Source: Actinomycetota bacterium (GTDB taxonomy: Bacteria > Actinomycetota > Acidimicrobiia > Acidimicrobiales > Iamiaceae). Taken from it: DNA of 10,383 nucleotides. This document shows positions 1 to 4,395 of the stretch, one piece after another. Both the position numbers and the translations under genes were made by a program. Location of the stretch: the NCBI GenBank assembly GCA_017882935.1, contig JADGOP010000046.1, forward strand, positions 1 through 10,383, in the 5' to 3' direction. The number at the start of each line of letters is the position of its first letter. The first letter of the stretch is position 1. The notes below the pieces were generated by a model. That model worked only from the letters and a program-made list of their open reading frames with translations, had not been told where the DNA came from and did no database searches.

Positions 1-854
1 TCGACGTGCGCCAGCTGGTGCGCGCCCGCCGGCGCGACGCCCGTGCCGGAGCCGCCGTCGACCTGCACCCCGCGCTGGCGCAGCAGCGCGGCGAGCGTGG
101 CGGCGGCGTAGCCGGCGGGGTCGGTGGTGGCCTCGACGTCGAGGCGGTTCTGCTCGGTCTCGTGCGCGGGGAAGCTGGTGAAGCCGTCGTTGACGGTGAG
201 GGCGGACAGCGGGCCCGTCTGGTGCTGCCCCACGAAGCGTTCGGGCCAGGTGGGCACGGTGCGCAGCGTGTCGTAGCGGGACTCGTCGCCCAGGATGCGA
301 CCGGTGACGTGGTGCACGCCCGAGGCCACCACCGCGTCGGCGAGCTTCTCGAGCGACGTGCCGACCGCGGGCTGGTCGGGGTAGTGGGCGGTGAAGGCCT
401 TCGTCGACAGCACCGGGTCGCCGCCGCCGACGAGGTGGAGGTCGCCGTTCACGGTGCCGCCCTTCGGCGCCGCGCCGACGACCGACGTGCGGAAGCGGTG
501 GTCGGCCCCCAGCACCCGGAGCGCCACGGCAGCGGTGACCAGCTTCTGGTTCGACGCCGGGGGCACCGGCAGGTCGGCCTGGTGCGAGTACACCTGGCGG
601 CCGTCGACCGACACCGAGACGCACGTGGCCCGCGGTCCTGCAGCCACGATCTGGTCGAGCGCGGCGCGCAGCGCGGGGTCGCCGACCGAGGCGGCCAGCA
701 ACGACGGGGCGCGGCGCGCCGACAACAGCGGCGTGCGATCGGCCGCGACGGGCCGTCCGCCGTGCACCGATCCCGACGCCGCGAGGTAGGCGGCCACGGC
801 ACAGCCGAGCGCTGCGACAAGCAGCACGATCACGGGGAGAGGGGAACGCCGCAT
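1..854 (-). CDS. dacB: D-alanyl-D-alanine carboxypeptidase/endopeptidase, DacB/PBP4 family (peptidase S13), C-terminus outside window
   Basis: This is the first 284 residues of a secreted or membrane-anchored penicillin-binding protein that trims or cleaves peptidoglycan stem peptides outside the cytoplasmic membrane. An N-terminal Arg-Arg pair and a hydrophobic stretch (about residues 6-26) look like a signal peptide or signal anchor. The catalytic S-x-x-K motif is seen as PASNQKLVTAA (Ser101, Lys104). It is followed by family landmarks GDLHLVGGGDPVL (137-149) and GPLSALTVNDG (214-224). The later S-x-N and K-T-G motifs lie beyond the window edge, so completeness cannot be judged. The ATG at 854 is chosen because GAGG (864-861) lies 6 nt upstream, overlapping the stop of the upstream synthetase gene, with only 8 bp between the genes; translational coupling is likely. 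Cys18 follows Ala-Leu-Gly, which is a poor lipobox. The family assignment is firm; the exact substrate preference is not visible. Confidence 0.9.
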   Translation of the reverse strand, partial: MRRSPLPVIVLLVAALGCAVAAYLAASGSVHGGRPVAADRTPLLSARRAPSLLAASVGDPALRAALDQIVAAGPRATCVSVSVDGRQVYSHQADLPVPPASNQKLVTAAVALRVLGADHRFRTSVVGAAPKGGTVNGDLHLVGGGDPVLSTKAFTAHYPDQPAVGTSLEKLADAVVASGVHHVTGRILGDESRYDTLRTVPTWPERFVGQHQTGPLSALTVNDGFTSFPAHETEQNRLDVEATTDPAGYAAATLAALLRQRGVQVDGGSGTGVAPAGAHQLAHV

Positions 855-862
855 CGGGGGCC

Positions 863-3058
863 TCAGCCCAACCCGTGGCGCTGGCGGTGGCTGGCGTAGC
901 GCCAGAGGTGCTCGAGCGCGGTGACCGCTCGGTTGGCCGAGGCGTAGCAGAGCCGTCCGGTGGCGCGCACCGTGGCCGGTCCGGCGTTGGCCGGGTCGGC
1001 GACGGCGAGCTCGGTGGCCGTGAGGATGGGCTTGCCGGTGGCCACCGACACGTCGGCCGCGGCCTGCGCGTAGCGGGCGTCCTGGCGCTCGTGGAAGTCG
1101 ACGATGCGCTCCAGGCCGTGGTCGGGGTAGTAGCCGCCCTGGCGCATCAGGCGCGCCTGGTTCGACTGGATCCCGAGCCCGAGGTAGATCATCGCGTCGA
1201 CCTCGGGATGCGAGGCGATCAGGGCCATCACCTCGGGGATGGTCTCGCGGGTCTCGCCGCCCGCCATGTCGACCGGGTTGCTGCGGCTCCAGCGCGGCGG
1301 CAGCTTCTCGTCGATCGCGGCGCGGAGGTCGTCGGGCAGGGGCACCAGGTCGAGGGTGCCGCCGGCGGTGATGGCGTCGGCCGTGACCACGCCCCAACCT
1401 CCGGCCGTGGTGAGCACCACCGTGCGAGGGCCCTTGGGCAGCGGCTGCGTGGCAAAGGTGGCGGCGGCCTCGAAGGCCTCCTCGACGGTGGTGGCGCGCA
1501 CGATTCCGGCCTGCCGGCAGGCGCCGTCGAACACGCGGTCGTCGGTGGCGAGCGAGCCGGTGTGGCTGGCCGCGGCCCGCTGCCCTCCGGCGGTGGCCCC
1601 GCCCTTGACGAGCACCAGCGGCTGGCGCTCGGCCACCGTGCGCAGGCGCTGCACGAAGGTGCGCCCGTCGGTGATGCCCTCGACGTAGGCCAGGGAGACG
1701 CTCGTGGCGGGGTCGGTCGAGTAGTGGTCGAGGTAGTCGGGGACGGTGACGGCGGCCGCGTTGCCCGCGCTGACGGCACGGCTGATGCCGACGCCGGTCT
1801 GCACCGACCAGTTCATGAAGGACGACACGAAGTTGCCCGACTGGCTGGCGATGCCGATGCGTCCGGCCGGCGGGTAGGGCGCCACGATCTGCGCGCAGAG
1901 CTTGGCCGGCGTCGACACCACGCCCTGGCCGTTGGGCCCCGCGAGCAGGATGCCCAGCTCGGCGGCGAGCGCGACGAGCTCGCGCTCGGCGGCCCGGCCC
2001 TCGTCGCCGGCCTCGCCGTAGCCGGCCGAGGTGACGAACGCGGCCCGGATGCCCTTGGCCGCGCAGGCCCGCAGCAGGTCGGGGTTCACCGCGGCGGGCG
2101 TGCACACGAACACGAGGTCGGCCGCGCCGTCGGGCAGGTCGGCGATGTCGGCGACGGTCTGGATGCCGAGCACCTCGACCGCGTCGCGGTTGGTGGCGAA
2201 CACCCGGCCCTCGTAGCCCGCCGCGAGCACGTTGTGCAGGCTCACGAAGCCGAACTTGCCGGGGTGGCTCGACGCGCCGGCCACGACCACGCCCTTCGGC
2301 TCGAACAGCGCCTGGAAGCCCTCGGGGCCTGGGCCCGCGCCCGGGCCTGCGGCAGACGTCGCCGCGTCGGTGCGATCGAGCGGCGCGTCGGTGACCTCGA
2401 CGAGCGCGTCGACGGCCACGGGACAGCCGTCGACCACGATGAGCGGGTTCACGTCGACCGACACCACGTCGGGCCGGGCCTCGGCGACGGTGGACAGCCC
2501 CAGCAGCACCGCCTTGAGGGCCGTCCGGTCGACCGCGGGCTCGCCGCGGAAGGGCCCGAGGAGCGCCTGGGTGGCGAGGCCGTCGAGCATGTCGTCGGCG
2601 TCGGCCTCGCTGAGCGGCACGAGGCGGAGCACCACGTCGGCCACCGCCTCGGCGAGGACCCCGCCCACGCCGAGCATGACGGTGGGCCCGAACTGGGGGT
2701 CGAGTGACAGGCCCGCGATCAGCTCTCGGGTGCCGGACACCATGGGTGCCACCAGCACCCCGACGTCGCCGTCGGCGGGCGTGGCTGCGGCGAGCAGAGC
2801 GGTGGCCGCCTCCTCGACGGCGCCCGCGTCGCGCAGGCTCAGGCGCACGAGGCCGCGCTCGGTCTTGTGCGCGATCCGGTCGCCGCACAGCTTCGCCACC
2901 ACGGGGTACCCCAGCTCGGCCGCCGCCGCCGCGGCGTCGGCAGCCGTGGCCACGATCCGCTCGCCCAGCACCGGGATGCCGTGCCCGGCCAACAGCGCCT
3001 TCGAGGCCGCCTCGGACAGGGTGTGGGTCGGTGGGGCGGGGGCAGGCGTGTCGGGCAC
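863..3058 (-). CDS. Fused acyl/acetyl-CoA synthetase (ADP-forming), beta-alpha domain order
   Basis: A 731-aa cytoplasmic enzyme of the NDP-forming acyl-CoA synthetase superfamily, which interconverts acyl-CoA + ADP + Pi with acid + CoA + ATP. Residues about 12-225 form the ATP-grasp (beta) part, with VVAK (53-56), the histidine motif IAHKTERG (His64) and DVNPLIV (202-208). A 20-residue Ala/Gly/Pro linker follows. The CoA-binding Rossmann domain starts near 250 (KGVVVAGAS), and the ligase domains carry GPNGQG (374-379), SQSG (405-408) and AAASHTGSLA with His499, the expected phospho-histidine. Both histidines of the ADP-forming phospho-relay are therefore present. In separate-subunit enzymes the alpha part is its own chain; here beta precedes alpha. 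The GTG start at 3058 is the only reasonable one (an in-frame TGA lies 18 nt upstream), and its SD-like GAGTAGG is inside a hairpin. The substrate (acetate, branched or medium-chain acid) cannot be read from the sequence. The upstream tetR gene is a candidate regulator. Confidence 0.9.
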   Translation of the reverse strand: MPDTPAPAPPTHTLSEAASKALLAGHGIPVLGERIVATAADAAAAAAELGYPVVAKLCGDRIAHKTERGLVRLSLRDAGAVEEAATALLAAATPADGDVGVLVAPMVSGTRELIAGLSLDPQFGPTVMLGVGGVLAEAVADVVLRLVPLSEADADDMLDGLATQALLGPFRGEPAVDRTALKAVLLGLSTVAEARPDVVSVDVNPLIVVDGCPVAVDALVEVTDAPLDRTDAATSAAGPGAGPGPEGFQALFEPKGVVVAGASSHPGKFGFVSLHNVLAAGYEGRVFATNRDAVEVLGIQTVADIADLPDGAADLVFVCTPAAVNPDLLRACAAKGIRAAFVTSAGYGEAGDEGRAAERELVALAAELGILLAGPNGQGVVSTPAKLCAQIVAPYPPAGRIGIASQSGNFVSSFMNWSVQTGVGISRAVSAGNAAAVTVPDYLDHYSTDPATSVSLAYVEGITDGRTFVQRLRTVAERQPLVLVKGGATAGGQRAAASHTGSLATDDRVFDGACRQAGIVRATTVEEAFEAAATFATQPLPKGPRTVVLTTAGGWGVVTADAITAGGTLDLVPLPDDLRAAIDEKLPPRWSRSNPVDMAGGETRETIPEVMALIASHPEVDAMIYLGLGIQSNQARLMRQGGYYPDHGLERIVDFHERQDARYAQAAADVSVATGKPILTATELAVADPANAGPATVRATGRLCYASANRAVTALEHLWRYASHRQRHGLG

Positions 3059-3091
3059 GGGCGGCGAGCCTACTCAGGGCCCTCGCCGCCC
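3059..3091 (-). promoter_or_regulatory. Strong hairpin abutting the synthetase start codon, enclosing its ribosome-binding site
   Basis: A 10-bp perfect inverted repeat pairs 3059-3068 (GGGCGGCGAG) with 3082-3091 (CTCGCCGCCC), leaving a 13-nt loop. On the minus-strand RNA, the loop contains the only SD-like sequence of the synthetase gene, GAGTAGG (3075-3069), 10 nt before the GTG. It also holds a CCT able to pair with the AGG of that site. There is no U-run after the stem, so this is not a usual intrinsic terminator. A translational control element is my inference. Two GGGCCC palindromes (3077-3082 and 3099-3104) offer an alternative pairing. Confidence 0.6.
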
Positions 3092-3163
3092 CCGGTTCGG
3101 GCCCGGGTGCTTGCAGTAGCTAGCCCCAGAAGTACCCGTCTTCCGGCACTTCCCACAGAACAT
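3074..3163 (-). CDS. Possible 29-codon Cys-containing leader ORF upstream of the synthetase gene
   Basis: ATG at 3163 to TGA at 3076-3074, 29 residues, beginning MFCGKCRKTG and continuing with a Cys at 17 and a His at 19 (a C-x2-C plus C-x-H pattern). No Shine-Dalgarno sequence precedes the ATG, which argues against efficient initiation. The ORF is in the same frame as the synthetase gene; its stop codon falls in the loop of the hairpin and 15 nt before the GTG, where a terminating ribosome would open the stem. It could be a leader peptide coupled to the downstream gene, or a chance ORF on a conserved RNA. I do not recognise the peptide. Confidence 0.25.
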   Translation of the reverse strand: MFCGKCRKTGTSGASYCKHPGPNRGRRGP

Positions 3164-3168
3164 TCGCC
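3091..3168 (-). other. Structured low-GC leader/spacer between tetR and the synthetase gene
   Basis: Within the 136-bp gap, 3110-3168 has about 58 per cent GC by my count (25 A/T of 59), well below the flanking genes. Two hairpins are visible. GAAGT/ACTTC (3129-3133 with 3148-3152) has an inner CCG/CGG and a 5-nt loop. CCCGG/CCGGG (3091-3095 with 3103-3107) has a 7-nt loop and touches the hairpin at the start codon. The lower GC plus pairing suggests a sequence under constraint, either an RNA element or a small coding segment. I cannot match it to a known riboswitch class. Confidence 0.35.
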
Positions 3169-3194
3169 GACCGGGGCGGGGGGGTAGGGGGCGG

Positions 3195-3809
3195 TCAGGG
3201 CTCGAGGGCGGCGCGGAACAGCTGGCGGACGTGCTCGAGCCGGGCCTCGAGCGCGGCGGGGTCGAGCGGGTCGCGGTCGAGCAGGCCCTCGAGGAAGGGG
3301 GCGTCGGAGAAGTAGCTGAGCAGGGCGCCGTAGCCCGTGAGCAGCAGCTGCTCGGGGTCGTGGGCCCGGAAGCGGCCCTCCTCCATCTCGTGGCGGAAGT
3401 AGCCCACGGCCCGGACGAACGCGGGCCGGAGCGCCTCGCCCAGGTTGAACCCGAGCCGCTCACCGCCCTCGAGGGCCTCCCGGCGCACGATGCGGACGAA
3501 CTCGGGGTTCTCCTCGAAGAAGCGGAACCCGGCCGTGATCACGTAGTCGACCTTGCGCCAGCCCTCGCGCCCCGCCTCGCTCACCGCGGCCTCGACGCGC
3601 TCGGCCCACTCGGCCAGGCTCCGCCGGAACACCTCGGTGTAGATCGCTTCCTTCGAGGGGTAGTGGTGCAGCAGGCTCGGCCGGCGGATGCCGACCGCCA
3701 CGGCGATGTCGTTCAGCGATGTCCCGTCGTAGCCGCGCTCGGCGAAGCAGCGTCGAGCTTCGATGAAGATCGCCTCGCGGGTCGAAACCACGGGCTCGAC
3801 GGAGGCCAT
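3195..3809 (-). CDS. TetR/AcrR-family transcriptional regulator
   Basis: A 204-aa one-component repressor-type regulator. The N-terminal TetR DNA-binding domain covers about residues 9-56, with the helix-turn-helix at [21 protein letters not shown] (30-50) followed by the typical PSKEAIY. The remaining helices (about 60-200) form the ligand/dimerisation domain, rich in aromatic residues ([13 protein letters not shown], 94-106), as in regulators that bind fatty-acyl or other hydrophobic ligands. The ATG at 3809 is preferred because TACCCT lies 7 nt upstream and no SD is present, which fits a leaderless transcript. It is transcribed towards the acyl-CoA synthetase gene (136-bp gap) and divergently from the 3918 gene. 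By position it may control one or both and itself, but no ligand or target can be named from the sequence. The family call is certain; the function within the family is open. Confidence 0.92.
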   Translation of the reverse strand: MASVEPVVSTREAIFIEARRCFAERGYDGTSLNDIAVAVGIRRPSLLHHYPSKEAIYTEVFRRSLAEWAERVEAAVSEAGREGWRKVDYVITAGFRFFEENPEFVRIVRREALEGGERLGFNLGEALRPAFVRAVGYFRHEMEEGRFRAHDPEQLLLTGYGALLSYFSDAPFLEGLLDRDPLDPAALEARLEHVRQLFRAALEP

Positions 3810-3816
3810 GGCGGGG

Positions 3817-3822
3817 AGGGTA
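3817..3822 (-). promoter_or_regulatory. Leaderless-type -10 box of tetR
   Basis: TACCCT on the minus strand (TANNNT pattern) ends 7 nt before the tetR ATG, and the bases between are pyrimidine-rich with no Shine-Dalgarno sequence. In actinobacteria a -10 box this close places the transcription start at or next to the A of the ATG, giving a leaderless mRNA. No clear -35 is seen. Inferred from position and pattern only. Confidence 0.5.
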
Positions 3823-3842
3823 CGCCATGGTCACCGGTTCCA

Positions 3843-3856
3843 CGCATGATCGTGCG
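3843..3856. promoter_or_regulatory. Candidate operator: imperfect palindrome in the divergent region
   Basis: CGCATGATCGTGCG is a 14-bp inverted repeat with one mismatched base pair. It is centred in the 108-bp gap between tetR and the divergent 3918 gene, upstream of both -10 boxes. TetR-family operators are commonly palindromes of about this length beside the regulator's own gene, so this is a reasonable guess for an autoregulatory site. Other short palindromes (CCATGG, ACCGGT) lie nearby and are likely chance in GC-rich DNA. Confidence 0.3.
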
Positions 3857-3903
3857 GCGCAAGCGGTGCCGCGACGCTGGTCGAGGGCTCGTGGCGCCCC
3901 CGG

Positions 3904-3909
3904 TAGCCT
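3904..3909 (+). promoter_or_regulatory. Leaderless-type -10 box of the 3918 gene
   Basis: TAGCCT matches TANNNT and ends 8 nt before the ATG at 3918. The short C-rich interval has no Shine-Dalgarno sequence. A weak GTCGAG at 3880-3885 sits 18 nt upstream and could act as a -35. Supports a leaderless mRNA for the hypothetical protein; based on sequence pattern only. Confidence 0.45.
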
Positions 3910-3917
3910 GCCCCGAC

Positions 3918-4304
3918 ATGGACATCGTCGCTGCCGTCTTCATCGAGAGCATCGACCTCCGGGAGGCCCCGGGGCCGTCCACGCGCATCGACCTCACGGG
4001 GGTGCACTTCTCCCTGGCGGCCCCCTCCGCGGTGCCGTGCACGCTCGAACCGCACCTGGTGGTGCTGGTCCGCTGCCGGCCCGACGAGTCGGGCACCGGC
4101 GCGCTCGAGACCGTCTACCGCCGCGGCGACGAGCAGGTGGCACGCAACGTGCAGCCCCTCCAGGTGGAGCCCGGCAAGTTCAGCTACCGCCTCGTTCGGG
4201 CGGAGCTGACCTTCGACGACTACGGCACGGTCGAGGCGCACTGCCGCGTCGGCACCGGCCCCGTCACCGTCGTCCCGCTCACCCTGCTGCCGCCCGTCGA
4301 CTGA
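3918..4304 (+). CDS. Hypothetical protein, 128 aa
   Basis: I do not recognise this protein. The start is ATG at 3918; longer in-frame extensions run back through tetR on the opposite strand and are not credible. The chain has no signal peptide or transmembrane helix. It reads as alternating hydrophobic beta-strands (VAAVFIES at 4-11, RIDLTGVHFSL at 23-33, HLVVLVRCR at 46-54, KFSYRLVRAELTF at 87-99, TVVPLTLLP at 117-125). This suggests a small beta-sandwich with an acidic, Pro-rich surface. Its layout (an N-terminal strand pair, a mid strand with HLVVLV, then a G-K-F-S-Y-R-L segment) vaguely resembles small actinobacterial beta-rich domains such as DUF6941, but I cannot support a match. It stands alone: divergent from tetR, and separated by 91 bp from tkt, which has its own promoter-like signal. 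Codon use matches its neighbours, so it looks like a real resident gene. Confidence 0.75.
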   Translation: MDIVAAVFIESIDLREAPGPSTRIDLTGVHFSLAAPSAVPCTLEPHLVVLVRCRPDESGTGALETVYRRGDEQVARNVQPLQVEPGKFSYRLVRAELTFDDYGTVEAHCRVGTGPVTVVPLTLLPPVD

Positions 4305-4321
4305 GGTCGCCGGCACCGCTT

Positions 4322-4340
4322 CCGGGCGTCGTGATCCCGG
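4322..4340 (+). terminator. Weak hairpin downstream of the 128-aa gene
   Basis: CCGGG (4322-4326) pairs with CCCGG (4336-4340) across a 9-nt loop, with TCCG/CGGA as an alternative outer pairing, 17 nt after the stop of the hypothetical gene and before the tkt promoter. There is no T-run. It could weakly end transcription, but short inverted repeats of this kind are expected by chance at this GC. Confidence 0.25.
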
Positions 4341-4363
4341 GCGGAGCTGCGCCGAGTGCCAAC

Positions 4364-4369
4364 TAGGGT
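4364..4369 (+). promoter_or_regulatory. Candidate -10 box of the tkt-tal-pgl operon
   Basis: TAGGGT matches the TANNNT pattern and lies 26 nt before the tkt GTG, leaving a short leader that contains GGAGG at 4387-4391. Unlike the leaderless genes of this window, this one would make an SD-led transcript. No convincing -35 is visible. Confidence 0.4.
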
Positions 4370-4395
4370 GGGTCCATCGCCCTTCCGGAGGACCC

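Noticed and set aside
46..54. Possible lipobox at the DacB N-terminus (Cys18), considered as a lipoprotein signal.
   Set aside because: Ala-Leu-Gly-Cys does not fit the usual pattern (no L/V/I at -3, Leu at -2); an ordinary signal peptide or anchor is simpler. The residue itself lies near position 803 of the window.
875..2707. Long plus-strand open frame (610 codons) opposite the synthetase gene.
   Set aside because: Antisense shadow of a high-GC gene: low-complexity Gly/Arg/His/Val-rich translation with no family resemblance.
3042..3115. A tRNA-like outline on the plus strand: 7-bp acceptor-like pairing (GCAGGCG with TGCTTGC, two wobbles), T at the position-8 equivalent, and a T-arm-like CCCGG-TTCGGGC-CCGGG.
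   Set aside because: The D stem has only three pairs and the anticodon stem does not form. The region overlaps the synthetase start and is better explained by the 10-bp inverted repeat.
3074..3168. Resemblance of parts of the synthetase leader (GGGAA, then GCTACTGCAAGC) to cobalamin-riboswitch boxes, and of CCGGAAGA to the SRP RNA tip.
   Set aside because: The conserved stems and the rest of the core motifs are missing in both cases, and similarity is limited to a few bases.
3231..3917. Upstream in-frame extension of the 128-aa gene.
   Set aside because: It runs antisense through the whole tetR gene; the translation is unlike a protein family and the ATG at 3918 has its own promoter-like box.
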